A stretch of DNA of 64,000 nucleotides from an uncultured Bulleidia sp. (GCA_934754415.1 CAKVIS010000001.1:1-64000); one strand, 5' to 3'; positions 8,201 to 18,042 are shown, numbered from the stretch's first letter. The notes: generated from the letters alone by a model not told the origin. Numbers and translations: made by a program.

Positions 8201-8857
8201 ATGAGCATTATTGATGTCTGGTTAGAATATTATCCAATTTTCTTAAAAGGTGCTTTAGGTACACTGGAATTTGCCGCTATAGCAGTATTCTTTGGTACAT
8301 TGATTGGTACATTCATTGCCATCATGCATTTATCCAAGTTTAAGGTATTACAGTGGATTGCAAAGATTTATACTACTGTACTCAGAGGTACACCATTATT
8401 AGTGCAGATGTACATGGCATATTTCTTTATCCCAATGGCATTTCCTGTGCTGGATCTGCCTAAAGAAGTCTGTGTAGTACTTTCCATGGTGCTTAACTCC
8501 AGTGCTTATGTTTCTGAAATTATCCGTGGAGGCATCTTATCTGTAGATAAAGGGCAGACAGAAGCCGCAAGATCTCTTGGAATGAGCGCTTCACACTGTA
8601 TGACAAAGATTATTCTTCCACAGGCAGTCAAGGCCATCCTTCCATCTCTTGCCGGTGAATACATTGCCATGATTAAAGAGACATCTCTTGCTGGCACATT
8701 CATGCTCTATGAACTGATGTTTACAAGAGTGCTTCTTGCCAATAAGTTCTTAATGTGGCAGCCGTTATTCATCATTTCCGGTATGTATTTAGCAATGACA
8801 TTAGTACTGACTGCTTTGGTCAGTCTGTTAGAAAAGAGGTTTAGTGAACGTGACTGA
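8201..8857 (+). CDS. amino acid ABC transporter permease (HisM/GlnP family)
   Basis: The 218-residue protein has about five membrane helices and the EAA loop that docks the ATPase, here EAARSLGMSASHCMTKIILPQA (about 125-146). It ends overlapping the ATPase gene by 14 bases. Length and layout are normal for the polar amino acid permease family; only one permease is encoded, so it probably works as a homodimer. Confidence 0.88.
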   Translation: MSIIDVWLEYYPIFLKGALGTLEFAAIAVFFGTLIGTFIAIMHLSKFKVLQWIAKIYTTVLRGTPLLVQMYMAYFFIPMAFPVLDLPKEVCVVLSMVLNSSAYVSEIIRGGILSVDKGQTEAARSLGMSASHCMTKIILPQAVKAILPSLAGEYIAMIKETSLAGTFMLYELMFTRVLLANKFLMWQPLFIISGMYLAMTLVLTALVSLLEKRFSERD

Positions 8858-9593
8858 GAATAAGAAACCATTGATCGAAACAGTCGATCTGAAAAAGAAC
8901 TTCGGTAAATTAGAAGTATTAAAGGGAATTAATGAAACTATTTATCAAGGCGAAGTCGTTTCCATCATCGGTCCTTCCGGTGGGGGAAAAAGTACATTCC
9001 TGCGTTGTTTGAATCTTCTGGAAGAACCTACTTCCGGTAAAGTGATTTTTGAAGGTGAACAACTCGATGCAAAAAGTACAAACCTGGATAAACACAGACA
9101 GAAAATCGGTATGGTATTCCAGCAGTTTAATGTCTTTCCTCATCTGACGGTTTTAAACAATATAACGATTACACCTATGCTTGAAAAAGGCGTTTCAAAA
9201 GAAGATGCGGAAAAAGAAGCTATGGAATTATTAAAACAGGTTGGTCTTGAAGATAAGGCACAGGAATATCCTCGTAAATTATCCGGTGGTCAGAAACAAC
9301 GTCTGGCTATAGTACGTGCTATGGCCATGCATCCGGATGTGATGCTGTTTGATGAACCAACCAGTGCACTTGATCCAGAAATGGTAAAAGGCGTATTATC
9401 TGTTATTCAGACTCTTGCCGAAAGTGGCATGACTTGTGTTATTGTGACACATGAAATGGGGTTTGCTAAAAAAGTCAGTGACAGAGTGTTCTTTATAGAT
9501 GGTGGTATTATTGCTGAAAAAGGAACACCGGAAGAAGTCTTTGATCATCCACAAAATCCACGTACCCAGGAATTTTTATCTCAGGTACTGTAA
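8844..9593 (+). CDS. amino acid ABC transporter ATP-binding protein
   Basis: The 249-residue ATPase has Walker A GPSGGGKST (about 43-51), Q-loop VFQQFNVFPHLTV, signature LSGGQKQR and Walker B VMLFDEPTSALD followed by the switch His (VTHEM). It starts at GTG 8844, with AGAGG upstream, inside the end of the permease gene. It energises uptake by the preceding permease. Confidence 0.9.
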   Translation: MNVTENKKPLIETVDLKKNFGKLEVLKGINETIYQGEVVSIIGPSGGGKSTFLRCLNLLEEPTSGKVIFEGEQLDAKSTNLDKHRQKIGMVFQQFNVFPHLTVLNNITITPMLEKGVSKEDAEKEAMELLKQVGLEDKAQEYPRKLSGGQKQRLAIVRAMAMHPDVMLFDEPTSALDPEMVKGVLSVIQTLAESGMTCVIVTHEMGFAKKVSDRVFFIDGGIIAEKGTPEEVFDHPQNPRTQEFLSQVL

Positions 9594-9612
9594 ATAAGAA
9601 AGAAGGGAACCT

Positions 9613-11280
9613 ATGAAAACAACATTTTCTTATGATCATTATTACAAATATGATGAAGTAAAAAACAATCTTGAATACTTTGCAGATACGTATCCAGATC
9701 TTGCAAAACTGGAAGTGAACTGTGTCAGTGAAGAAGGAAGAAACCAGTATGTTATCACTTTGACCAATACAAAAACAGGAGATGCTTTAAGCAAACCTGC
9801 ACTGTATATTGATGGAAATATTCATGCCGGGGAAGTGACTTCTACCATGTGTGCCATGCATACTGTAGATTATCTTCTGACAAACTACGGTACAGATCCT
9901 GAAGTAACAAAGCTTCTGGACACAAAAACTTTCTATGTTATTCCAAGAGTATCTCCGGATGGAAGTGAGAAATACCTGACTTCTCCATATACCTTACGTT
10001 CTGCTCCACGTCCATATAATGTAGAAAAAGGCGGTATGGTATCAGAAGATCTTGATGATGACGGAGTCATTCGCATGATGCGTATTCCAACTCCTTATGG
10101 CGCATGGAAAATAGATGCTGATGGAGATATGGTCTTCAGAGATCCAGGAGATACAGACGGTACTTTCTATGATATTTATCCTGAAGGGTATCTTGAAGCC
10201 TATGACGGAGATGAAAATCTGAAAGCTAAAAAAGCAGTATGGGGACTGGATTTTAACAGAAACTTTCCATTTGGATGGTTCCCTGATGCAAGACAGCCAG
10301 GCGCAGGTAAATATCCTTTAAGTAATGTGGAAAACAAAGCACTTGTTGATTTTGCTCTGGCTCACAACAATATTGGTGGAGCTGCTATTGGTCATACAAG
10401 TGGAGGTCTCTTATTATATCCGCCTGGAACACGTCCTTCCACATCTGCTCCATCTCAGGATATCAAGGCATTTAAAGCCATTGCACAGATGGGTGTTGAA
10501 GAACTTGGATATGTTCCTATGAATATCTTTGATACTTTCATGAGTGATCAGGTGAATTATGATTCCGGTGCTTTTGATGACTGGTTTTACCAGTCTCAGG
10601 GTATTCCAGCCTATACGATGGAATTCTGGGATGTATCTTCCAAAGCAGGTAAACCACATGTATATAATGGTAAACCTGAAGATCCATATGTTCAGCTTGA
10701 AAGATTCAATGCTGTCATGAAATGGGTAAAACAGAATGCCCCTCAGTATTACAGTGACTGGAAATCTTATGAACATCCAACCTTTGGCACAGTGGAAATC
10801 GGCGGGCTGAACTGTAAGTTTACTTTACAGAATCCACCTGAAGATTATCTGCTTGCAGAATGTGAACATGATACAAAGTTTAATATTCGTTTTGCCAAAG
10901 CATTGCCACAGTTAACAGTGGACAGTGTAACAAGTGAGAAAGTATCTGAGGATGTGTATAAGGTGAGTGCAGTTATTGGTAACCTTGGCTATCTTCCTAC
11001 CCATCTTACAGATGAAGCAATCAATTTACATACTGCTGTTGAAGTAGAAGTAAGCATTGATAAAGAAGTGGTAGAAGGACATGCGGTAAAGAAAATCGGA
11101 CATCTTTCCGGTTATTCCCGTACAGCAACAGGGGCTATTTATGGCAATCTGACTACTTATGCTTCTGCAAAAGCAAAGAATAAAGTTACCTGGATTATTA
11201 AGGCACATCAGGGTGAAACAGTCACAGTCAGTGCATCACAGGAAAAAGCAGGCAGCTGTACAGCAACAATTACTCTATAA
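9613..11280 (+). CDS. M14 family zinc carboxypeptidase
   Basis: The 555-residue protein has an M14 peptidase domain (about 1-370): zinc ligands His71 and Glu74 in NIHAGE, substrate-site DFNRNFPFGW, the third zinc His in AIGHTSGG, and the catalytic Glu in YTMEFWD. A beta-rich C-terminal region follows (about 400-555). There is no signal peptide, so it should trim imported peptides in the cytoplasm or be released by another route. It is the last gene of the T-box operon, 20 bases after the ATPase, which links peptide breakdown with supply of the same amino acid. Confidence 0.85.
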   Translation: MKTTFSYDHYYKYDEVKNNLEYFADTYPDLAKLEVNCVSEEGRNQYVITLTNTKTGDALSKPALYIDGNIHAGEVTSTMCAMHTVDYLLTNYGTDPEVTKLLDTKTFYVIPRVSPDGSEKYLTSPYTLRSAPRPYNVEKGGMVSEDLDDDGVIRMMRIPTPYGAWKIDADGDMVFRDPGDTDGTFYDIYPEGYLEAYDGDENLKAKKAVWGLDFNRNFPFGWFPDARQPGAGKYPLSNVENKALVDFALAHNNIGGAAIGHTSGGLLLYPPGTRPSTSAPSQDIKAFKAIAQMGVEELGYVPMNIFDTFMSDQVNYDSGAFDDWFYQSQGIPAYTMEFWDVSSKAGKPHVYNGKPEDPYVQLERFNAVMKWVKQNAPQYYSDWKSYEHPTFGTVEIGGLNCKFTLQNPPEDYLLAECEHDTKFNIRFAKALPQLTVDSVTSEKVSEDVYKVSAVIGNLGYLPTHLTDEAINLHTAVEVEVSIDKEVVEGHAVKKIGHLSGYSRTATGAIYGNLTTYASAKAKNKVTWIIKAHQGETVTVSASQEKAGSCTATITL

Positions 11281-11307
11281 ACAGATGGATTTCCATCTGT
11301 TTTTTTA
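11279..11307 (+). terminator. terminator of the transporter-peptidase operon
   Basis: A 9 to 10-bp stem (ACAGATGGA with TCCATCTGT) with a 2-base loop precedes TTTTTT. Confidence 0.85.
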
Positions 11308-11320
11308 CTATGATGTAGGC

Positions 11321-11806
11321 ATGAAATATGCAGAGTGGTACACAAAAATAACTGAAAATTTACGTACGCCAGAAAAGATACATTGTATACAGGTTTTGGA
11401 TAAAATGCTGACAGGAACCATGTATGTGGTATATCCTGCAATGCTGGTCTATGTGTATCTGTATCATAAGGTGTTGCTTGTAAAGGAAATAAGTATTCCT
11501 GCAGTTTCCTTTCTTCTTGTATCGTTATTCAGAAAACTGTACAACCGTCCAAGACCCTATGAAAGCGGCATAATTCCTTTGATTACAAAGGACACTCAAG
11601 GCCAATCCATGCCAAGCAGGCATATCTTTTCTTCTGCAGTGATTTCTATGGGTGTACTTGCTGTAAATATTCCTCTAGGAGGAATATGCTGGATGATTAC
11701 GATTTTAAATGCTGTTGTCAGAGTGATTGGCGGTGTGCATTATCCGAGTGATGTTACAGCAGGGATACTTATCGGTTTTTTAGCCGGTCTTTGTATTTTG
11801 TTTTAG
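11321..11806 (+). CDS. PAP2 superfamily membrane phosphatase
   Basis: The 161-residue membrane protein has all three PAP2 motifs: KLYNRPRP (motif 1), PSRH (motif 2) and VRVIGGVHYPSD (motif 3, R-x5-H-x3-D). It would remove phosphate from a lipid phosphate such as undecaprenyl pyrophosphate or phosphatidic acid. I chose ATG 11321 because the frame further upstream runs through the M14 stop and a terminator hairpin. The ribosome site is weak (GATGTAGGC). Confidence 0.8.
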   Translation: MKYAEWYTKITENLRTPEKIHCIQVLDKMLTGTMYVVYPAMLVYVYLYHKVLLVKEISIPAVSFLLVSLFRKLYNRPRPYESGIIPLITKDTQGQSMPSRHIFSSAVISMGVLAVNIPLGGICWMITILNAVVRVIGGVHYPSDVTAGILIGFLAGLCILF

Positions 11807-11828
11807 AAGGGCAATCCTTCTTTTTTTG
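11805..11828 (+). terminator. terminator of the PAP2 gene
   Basis: AGAAGG, 5-base loop, CCTTCT and a run of six to seven T, beginning in the stop codon. Confidence 0.7.
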
Positions 11829-11838
11829 TAGAGCAAGT

Positions 11839-11868
11839 AAAAAAACCAGTACATGAAGGATGTACTGG
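11839..11868 (-). terminator. terminator of the NlpC/P60 gene
   Basis: On the minus strand a 9-bp stem (CCAGTACAT with ATGTACTGG, 5-base loop) is followed by seven T. It faces the PAP2 terminator. Confidence 0.85.
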
Positions 11869-11875
11869 CTGTAAA

Positions 11876-13153
11876 CTACCATAATCTATGAATTACCATA
11901 TTGCCATTGGTAATCCACCAGATAGGACATTCATAGATGCCCCAGCTTGGATCCATGGCATTGACTACATAGCCATTACCGGCATAAATACCACAATGAC
12001 CATACCAGGTAATAAGATCTCCCGGTTGAGCCTGATCATAAGAGACGACAGTACCGCAGTTTTCCTGCTGGAAACTTGTTCGTGGAAGCCAGATACCAAA
12101 CTGTCCGTAAACATATTGCGTGAATGCGGAACAGTCAATACCATTATATGGATCAGTTCCACCATAGACATATGGATTTCCTAAGAACTGACGTGCATAA
12201 TTGACGATTCTTCCACCGATAGTAGAGGTATCCACATCTACAGAGCTTCCACCACTGCTGGAACCACCTCCACCAGAAGAGCCACCACCATTGTTGTTAT
12301 TGTTTTTGTTAGCTTCTTCTTCCTGACGACGTAATTCTTCAAGACGAGCTTCTTCTGCTTTTCTTTTTGCTTCGGCAATGGCAGCCTGAATGGATTCCTG
12401 AGAGCTGTCTAATGCACTGGATAAGGATAATGTTTCGGTTTGCTGCTGTTCCAAAGCATCATCCTGTTTTTCATATTCCTGCTGGATGACCTGAGCTTCA
12501 TACTGTTTGGCTAAGGCATCATCCTGTGTGGTTTTCAGATCTTCCTGATTTTTGGAAAGTTTTTCCTGATCTTTCTGTAATTCTGTAGTGATCGTAATTA
12601 AATCTGTCAGGTTTTTCTGAGATCTGTTAGTGATGTCTGTAAGGCCGGCATAGATTCTAAGAAAATCTGTGAAGGTTTTAGCTCCCATGAGAATATCTAC
12701 TTCTTTTGCAAGACGCATGCCGGATTGAGAATTAACTATCTGTTTATTGACTTTTGTTTTGAGTTCTTCCTGTTGTTGCTGTTTGGTTTCTATCTGCGTA
12801 TTTAAATCAGCTATCTGTTCAGTAAGATCATCAATTTTGACATTCAGATCATCAATCTGTGTCTGGTAGTCTTTAATCTTTGTTTCGTACTCCTCAATGT
12901 TAGCGGCAATCGTCGTTCTTTGAGATTCAATATCTGTCAGAGTCTTACTTAAAGTGCTTGACTGCTGAGAGGCATAGGATAAAAACGCTGTACAGGCATC
13001 GCTTTGTGCGTTATTGGTATCCGTACAGTATTTTGTCCAGTAAGTGGTGTCTGAATAGTCCGGATCTGCTGCGTAGACTGCAGTAGGGAATAATGCAAAG
13101 ACAAGGCTTGCAATGGCAGTTGTTTTAATCAATAAATATCTTCTGTTTTTCAT
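11876..13153 (-). CDS. secreted NlpC/P60 peptidoglycan hydrolase with coiled-coil N-terminus
   Basis: The 425-residue protein has a signal peptide ending near TAVYA-ADP (about 29). A long coiled coil rich in Gln, Lys and Glu follows (about 60-270, PcsB-like), then an Asn/Gly/Ser linker (about 283-307) and an NlpC/P60 domain. The catalytic Cys is in GIDCSAFTQ and the His in YGHCGIYAGNGY. Such proteins cut the stem peptide between D-Glu and the third residue during division, and the coiled coil usually docks to a membrane activator that keeps it inactive. Confidence 0.9.
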   Translation of the reverse strand: MKNRRYLLIKTTAIASLVFALFPTAVYAADPDYSDTTYWTKYCTDTNNAQSDACTAFLSYASQQSSTLSKTLTDIESQRTTIAANIEEYETKIKDYQTQIDDLNVKIDDLTEQIADLNTQIETKQQQQEELKTKVNKQIVNSQSGMRLAKEVDILMGAKTFTDFLRIYAGLTDITNRSQKNLTDLITITTELQKDQEKLSKNQEDLKTTQDDALAKQYEAQVIQQEYEKQDDALEQQQTETLSLSSALDSSQESIQAAIAEAKRKAEEARLEELRRQEEEANKNNNNNGGGSSGGGGSSSGGSSVDVDTSTIGGRIVNYARQFLGNPYVYGGTDPYNGIDCSAFTQYVYGQFGIWLPRTSFQQENCGTVVSYDQAQPGDLITWYGHCGIYAGNGYVVNAMDPSWGIYECPIWWITNGNMVIHRLW

Positions 13154-13199
13154 ACTTTCGTATTATACCATCTTTGTAAAGAGCTGTATGTGAAGAAAA

Positions 13200-14528
13200 T
13201 CAATATTTATATTCCGCTTTATATCGCAGAAGAAAGTATCCCGAAATAGTCATGGCAAGGATTTCTGCACATACAGGGGATAACCAGATGCCATCTGTAT
13301 GCAGAAGAAGAGGTAATAGCAGTATAGATGCTGTCTGAAACAGCAAAGTTCTGACAAAGGAAATACATGCAGAGATTGTGCCATTATTCAAAGCTGTAAA
13401 AAAAGCACTGGTCATAGTATTGAAACCTGAAAACAAAAAAGTAAAACAATATAAGGAGAAGGCATGCACGGTAATTTCTGTAAGCTCAGTAGAATATCCT
13501 ACGAAAAGGCTTGCAAAAAAGGGTGAACAGAATCTGCAGACTGTGCACAATACCACTGAACTGACAGCTATTAAAAGATAGCTTTTTTTCCTTAAGTTAC
13601 GGACTTCCTTATAGTTTTCTGCTCCGTAATGGTAAGAGACGACAGGACTGATTCCTACGGTATAGCCTATAAAAATGGCAATGAAGATAAACTGTACGTA
13701 CATGATGACTCCATATGCCGCTACGCCGTTTTCTCCCAGATACTTTAATAACTGCATGTTAAACAACATGGACACAAGGGAAGAAGAAATGTTACTCATA
13801 AACTCAGAAGCACCATTGGAAGCTGCGCGCAGTATAGGAGACAGTTCCAGTTTTGTACGAACAATATGTAATAAAGATGTATTTTTTCTGGCAAAATAGA
13901 AGACAGGAAAGAAACCGCCGATACATTGAGAAATACCAGTTGCCAGTGCAGCACCGGTAATGCCTAATGGAAATACGGCAATAAGGATATAGTCAAAGAG
14001 CATATTGCTGATACCTGCCACAACTGTAGTATATAATCCAAGTTTAGGTTTCTGTGCCGTGATAAATAAAGACTGAAATAATGTCTGTAACATAAATGGC
14101 ACATTGAAAATCATGTTAATTTTTCCATAAAGTACACAAGTAACCAGCATAGCAGGGGTGGCACCAAGCAGAATGGCAATTTGTTTCATGAAAAGAAAGC
14201 CAAAAACTGAGGTGACAGATCCAAGAATAATGGTTATGGCAATCATCATGGTGAAGTATCTGTTTGCTTCAAGATTTTCCTTTTTACCAAGGTGTAAAGA
14301 GACTAAAGCAGAGCCTCCAGTACCAAATACAAAACCGATGCCTGAAGTTATCATGATGAAAGGCATGATCAGGTTGACAGACGCAAAAGCAGTTTTTCCA
14401 ACATAATTAGAGACAAAGAATCCATCCACGATACCATAAATGGAAGTGAATATCATCATGATAACGGAAGGGAAAGTAAATCGAAGGATTCTGGAAAAGG
14501 TAAAGTGATCTTTTAATTGGATGGCCAT
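13200..14528 (-). CDS. MATE family multidrug/cation efflux transporter
   Basis: The 442-residue protein has twelve hydrophobic segments in two MatE repeats. The first begins FTFPSVIMMIFTSIYGIVDGFFVSN and the second near 230 (NGASEFMSNISSSLVSMLFN). It would export drugs or metabolites using a cation gradient. Its start overlaps the end of the MarR gene by 16 bases, so the two are co-transcribed and MarR probably represses both. Confidence 0.9.
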   Translation of the reverse strand: MAIQLKDHFTFSRILRFTFPSVIMMIFTSIYGIVDGFFVSNYVGKTAFASVNLIMPFIMITSGIGFVFGTGGSALVSLHLGKKENLEANRYFTMMIAITIILGSVTSVFGFLFMKQIAILLGATPAMLVTCVLYGKINMIFNVPFMLQTLFQSLFITAQKPKLGLYTTVVAGISNMLFDYILIAVFPLGITGAALATGISQCIGGFFPVFYFARKNTSLLHIVRTKLELSPILRAASNGASEFMSNISSSLVSMLFNMQLLKYLGENGVAAYGVIMYVQFIFIAIFIGYTVGISPVVSYHYGAENYKEVRNLRKKSYLLIAVSSVVLCTVCRFCSPFFASLFVGYSTELTEITVHAFSLYCFTFLFSGFNTMTSAFFTALNNGTISACISFVRTLLFQTASILLLPLLLHTDGIWLSPVCAEILAMTISGYFLLRYKAEYKY

Positions 14529-14932
14529 AAGGTAGTTTCCAGCTCCTTTTTATATGTTTCTTCCATAGTGAGATAAACCTCAGTATTTTCCAGTGATTGC
14601 AGTGCTTTTTCTTCTGCCTGCATGATATACGGGATAAAAGAATCTGTAAAAATCATGCCTTCTTCTGTAAGTTGAAAATATTTCTTCTTTGTGGTGGATG
14701 GTAAAAACTCCACATAACCTTTCTTTTCCAAAGCGTGAATAGCAGAATGAATTGTCTGTTTTGGAAGAAGGACATACATCTGCATATCTGATTGAGTAAG
14801 AGGTTTATTTTCAAGACGAAGATAATAGAATATCCAGAAATCGGTTAAAGAAAGTTGGTGTTGTTTTGCATAGGTATAGTAAATCAGATTTGTCTGTTTG
14901 AAAACCTGATTGAATCTGTATAAGTTGTTCAT
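14513..14932 (-). CDS. MarR family transcriptional regulator
   Basis: The 139-residue protein has a MarR winged helix: LTDFWIFYYLRLENKPLTQSDM, recognition helix LPKQTIHSAIHALEKKGYVE, then a wing. It is the first gene of a two-gene operon with a MATE pump, the usual arrangement for ligand-induced efflux. An inverted repeat lies 24 bases upstream. Confidence 0.88.
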   Translation of the reverse strand: MNNLYRFNQVFKQTNLIYYTYAKQHQLSLTDFWIFYYLRLENKPLTQSDMQMYVLLPKQTIHSAIHALEKKGYVEFLPSTTKKKYFQLTEEGMIFTDSFIPYIMQAEEKALQSLENTEVYLTMEETYKKELETTLWPSN

Positions 14933-14955
14933 ATTTTCAACCTCCGAAGAGAATG

Positions 14956-14975
14956 ATAGTCTGAAATCGGACTAT
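14956..14975. promoter_or_regulatory. candidate MarR operator
   Basis: ATAGTC-N8-GACTAT, a perfect 6+6 inverted repeat with imperfect extension, lies in the region shared by the divergent MarR-MATE and MFS genes. Confidence 0.45.
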
Positions 14976-15043
14976 TGTCAAATGAAACAATATGACGGTC
15001 TGCATATGCTAATATTTTATGCGTAAAAAAGGGGATGAAGGGT

Positions 15044-16207
15044 ATGTCAGCTAAAGAGTTTCTTGGTTTCAGTCTGATGGATGGTATCTATTGGGGATTT
15101 TATGCAGCATTTGGTGGTTTTGCGACTACCTATTTACTGGAGTGTGGTTTAAGCAGTTCTGTTTTAAGTATCATGTTGTCGATATTTATGCTGCTATCTT
15201 TTATAGGTGCTTTCTTCTGGGGATCTAAGTGTGATAAGGCAAAAACAAATAAAAAGGTATTTATTCCTCAGTTTCTGATGACCGTAGCAGTAGCAATGGC
15301 TATCTATTTCCTTGCAAAAATCAATATCTGGATTTCCACCTGTTTATATCCTGTATTCGGGTTTCTTTCTTCTTCTTTAGGCTCTAATCTTGATACATGG
15401 ATGCTGAGATCTTTTCATAAAGATGCCGGAAGATACGGTAAAGCACGTTCCATAGGTTCTATGGGCTATGCAGTAGTTGCACTGGTTATGGGACAGCTGA
15501 TTCAGAAGTTTGGATACAGTATGATCCCTGTCGGAGCTGGAATTCTGGCTTTGATTGTGTTTGTATTTGCTGTTGTTATGCAAGAACTGCCTATGGAAAC
15601 AGCTGCAGAGCATCTGCATATGGAGGATATGTCTCCAAAGAAGCTGATGCATATTCCAAGTTACGTGTTCATGCTGGTGGTTGTGTTTCTGACAGGACTT
15701 GCCATGGCTCCTGTGAATAATCTGAAAATAGTTATCCTGCAAAGTGTAGGAGGGGATGTGTCTGTTCTTGGAATTGATTCCTTCCTTGGAGTTTGTGTAC
15801 AGGCCGTATTGATTTTTATTTCCGGTAAGCTGAAAAGAATACCAACATATCTTCGTTTATTCCTGATGGCTTTTGCTGTGTTACTGACACAGGTTTCTGT
15901 GGCAATGGCCTTTACACCGGCTCTTGTGATTCTGGGAACAGTCTTTGCCAATATCAGTTACGGTATCATGTTGCCAACACAAAGAGAAATCGTGGAAAGT
16001 GATGTGCCATCTTCTTTAAAGAATACTGCGCATAGTCTTTCTGATGCAATGTTCGGTAGTTTCTCCGGTATTCTTGCGTTAACCTATTCTGGTGTGTTGA
16101 TGGATGCTTTTGGTGCAAAGTTTGTAGCTGTACTTGGTATTGGTATTATGAGTATTGCTTCTGTACTGGCATTGGTGAAAATGCTGAAAGTGAAAAAAAA
16201 CAGCTGA
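15044..16207 (+). CDS. MFS transporter
   Basis: The protein is about 387 residues with twelve predicted helices and a central polar loop (about 190-205), like the MFS_1-like (LacY/NupG-type) group. The helix 4-5 region DTWMLRSFHKDAGRYGKARS resembles sugar or nucleoside proton symporters. Two ATGs are possible (15035, 15044); GGGGA sits 8 bases before the second, so I prefer it. Substrate unknown. Confidence 0.8.
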   Translation: MSAKEFLGFSLMDGIYWGFYAAFGGFATTYLLECGLSSSVLSIMLSIFMLLSFIGAFFWGSKCDKAKTNKKVFIPQFLMTVAVAMAIYFLAKINIWISTCLYPVFGFLSSSLGSNLDTWMLRSFHKDAGRYGKARSIGSMGYAVVALVMGQLIQKFGYSMIPVGAGILALIVFVFAVVMQELPMETAAEHLHMEDMSPKKLMHIPSYVFMLVVVFLTGLAMAPVNNLKIVILQSVGGDVSVLGIDSFLGVCVQAVLIFISGKLKRIPTYLRLFLMAFAVLLTQVSVAMAFTPALVILGTVFANISYGIMLPTQREIVESDVPSSLKNTAHSLSDAMFGSFSGILALTYSGVLMDAFGAKFVAVLGIGIMSIASVLALVKMLKVKKNS

Positions 16208-16223
16208 ATAGTTCAGCCGTTTT
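16190..16223 (-). terminator. bidirectional terminator between convergent MFS and phospholipase-like genes
   Basis: GCTGAA-tag-TTCAGC with an outer AAAAC/GTTTT pair overlaps both stop codons. The minus strand ends in eight T, the plus strand in TTTT. Confidence 0.7.
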
Positions 16224-17076
16224 GAATCGGGTTGCCCATAAAGGTATTGTGCATATACGAACTGTCCTGTTCTTTGAATAATACATAGGATAATTCCAGG
16301 GCTTCGGAATATAGTTCAGGAAATGATTTGGAGATGGTTTTATTTTTGTCCCAGAAACAAGGGTAATGTATCTCTTCAATATTAATAATTTCCTTAGGAC
16401 TTGATCCGTGCATGATCATATTTGGTACTCTTGTCGGAGAAACCACAAATTCAAATCCAAAAGTAATGGTCTGACCTATGTATCTTGGACGTATCAGAGG
16501 ATTCCATAAAATCAGTTCTGTAAGAGCTGTGTAAAATTTATGTTCTTTGATAGGTATGTTATATACCTTTTTAAAAAGTTCATGGTACAGCTTTGAAAGA
16601 GCGAGTTTATCTTCTGTACTCAAAGATATGGATTTCCAGATATTTTTATTTTTGTGTCTGCCTTTCTGGTTGCATACATAGGCATCAATTTCTGCTTCCA
16701 TACGAATGTGTGTTCTGCCTTTGGAATGTCCATGGGCATCTTTTTCGTATTCCGCAATGGAACAGATTAATCCATGTGCTTTGCAATCCAGAGCATAATG
16801 ACATAAATATCCTGTCAGATAACTTTCCAGAGAGGGATTTTGTTTGCAGTAATCAAATAAAAAATCAAACTGTTCATGTATCTTTTCTTCATGGAGCATA
16901 TTTCCGTATTTATGAAGAGCTCCGGGAAGAAAAGACATGTGATGAAAATATAAAATATCAGGTCCCTGTGTTCCCATCCAGAACATAGGTAAATCAGTAA
17001 TCTGCTTTCTCATTCTTTTTGGAATGGCATCCAGAAAATCCTTACCAAATTCAATGTGTGTAGCTGCAGCTGGCAT
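16213..17076 (-). CDS. zinc-dependent phospholipase C family protein
   Basis: The 287-residue protein begins MPAAATHIEFGKDFLDAIP and contains the metal-ligand segments of the Zn-dependent PLC-like family: WMGTQGPDILYFHH (about 33-46), CHYALDCKAHG (about 111-121) and HIRMEAEIDAYVC (about 143-155). There is no signal peptide, unlike secreted phospholipase C toxins. Members of this short cytoplasmic group are uncharacterised. GAAGGTGA lies just before the ATG. Confidence 0.75.
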   Translation of the reverse strand: MPAAATHIEFGKDFLDAIPKRMRKQITDLPMFWMGTQGPDILYFHHMSFLPGALHKYGNMLHEEKIHEQFDFLFDYCKQNPSLESYLTGYLCHYALDCKAHGLICSIAEYEKDAHGHSKGRTHIRMEAEIDAYVCNQKGRHKNKNIWKSISLSTEDKLALSKLYHELFKKVYNIPIKEHKFYTALTELILWNPLIRPRYIGQTITFGFEFVVSPTRVPNMIMHGSSPKEIINIEEIHYPCFWDKNKTISKSFPELYSEALELSYVLFKEQDSSYMHNTFMGNPIQNG

Positions 17077-17098
17077 TGTTTCACCTTCTTTAATATAT

Positions 17099-17109
17099 AG
17101 TGTAACACT
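17099..17109. promoter_or_regulatory. short perfect palindrome upstream of degV
   Basis: AGTGT-A-ACACT lies about 90 bases before the degV start and 23 bases before the divergent phospholipase-like start. It could be an operator for either gene. Confidence 0.3.
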
Positions 17110-17199
17110 TTAATGACACAATAGACAGGTTTTTAAAAAACCCTTGAAAGAGTGATGAAAACCATATATCATTTACATAGAGTAAAAGGAATAAAGCTT

Positions 17200-18042
17200 A
17201 TGAAGAGAAAATTGGTGGCAGATACAGGTTGTGATATATTTGAAATGCAGGATGTGGACTATACGTACTGTCCAATGACCCTGTCTTTAGATGGTAAAGA
17301 GTATGTAGATTCTCCGGATATTTCCATTCCTGATTTTGTACAGGAAATGGCACAGGCAAAAGTATCTCGTTCTGCATGCCCTGGAACAGGGTTGTGGCTT
17401 TCTGCTTTTGAAGAAGCAGATGAATCTTATGCTGTAACTATCTCCTCCAAACTGTCAGGTTCCTATAATGCAGCTGTGACTGCAGCAGATACATGTATAG
17501 AAGAAAATGAGGGAAAGAAAGTACTTGTTGTGGATTCTAAAAGCGCTGGACCTCATGAAAGACTTATAACGGAAAAACTTGCATCTTTAATACAAACAGA
17601 TCTCTCTATGGAAGAAATAGAGAAAGAGATACAGCATTATGTGGATCATACACATATTCTGTTCTGTCTGCAGTCTTTTTCCAACTTTGCCAAGAATGGT
17701 CGTATTTCTCCTGCAGTCGCAAAAATTGCGTCAACTTTAGGGATTAAAGTTATTGCTGCAGATAACAGAGAAGGAGAAATCAAGGTTGCGCATAAAGTGC
17801 ATGGTAACAGAAAGGTGATTTCTACTATTCTGAAGGAAATGATAAAACAGGGATACAGCGGACAACGGGTGATTATCGGAGATTGTGAAAATCCATCTAT
17901 GACTGCTGCTATGAAAGAGGCAATCCTTCAGGAATTCCCCGATGCCGATGTTTTAACGGAAAGAATGAGTATTCTTTGTGACTTCTATGCTGAAAATGGT
18001 GGAATGCTTGTAGGCTATGAAGATGCAGGGGTGAATGAGTGA
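17200..18042 (+). CDS. DegV family fatty-acid-binding protein
   Basis: About 280 residues with the DegV two-domain fold. The N-terminal KLVADTGCD matches the usual V-TDS/T-xD start; the fatty-acid carboxylate site is in ISSKLSGSYNAA (about 85-96). DegV/FakB proteins present a fatty acid to the kinase FakA, which activates exogenous fatty acids. I chose ATG 17200 (AAAGGA 9 bases upstream) over the upstream ATG because family members begin here. A second DegV is at 27554. Confidence 0.85.
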   Translation: MKRKLVADTGCDIFEMQDVDYTYCPMTLSLDGKEYVDSPDISIPDFVQEMAQAKVSRSACPGTGLWLSAFEEADESYAVTISSKLSGSYNAAVTAADTCIEENEGKKVLVVDSKSAGPHERLITEKLASLIQTDLSMEEIEKEIQHYVDHTHILFCLQSFSNFAKNGRISPAVAKIASTLGIKVIAADNREGEIKVAHKVHGNRKVISTILKEMIKQGYSGQRVIIGDCENPSMTAAMKEAILQEFPDADVLTERMSILCDFYAENGGMLVGYEDAGVNE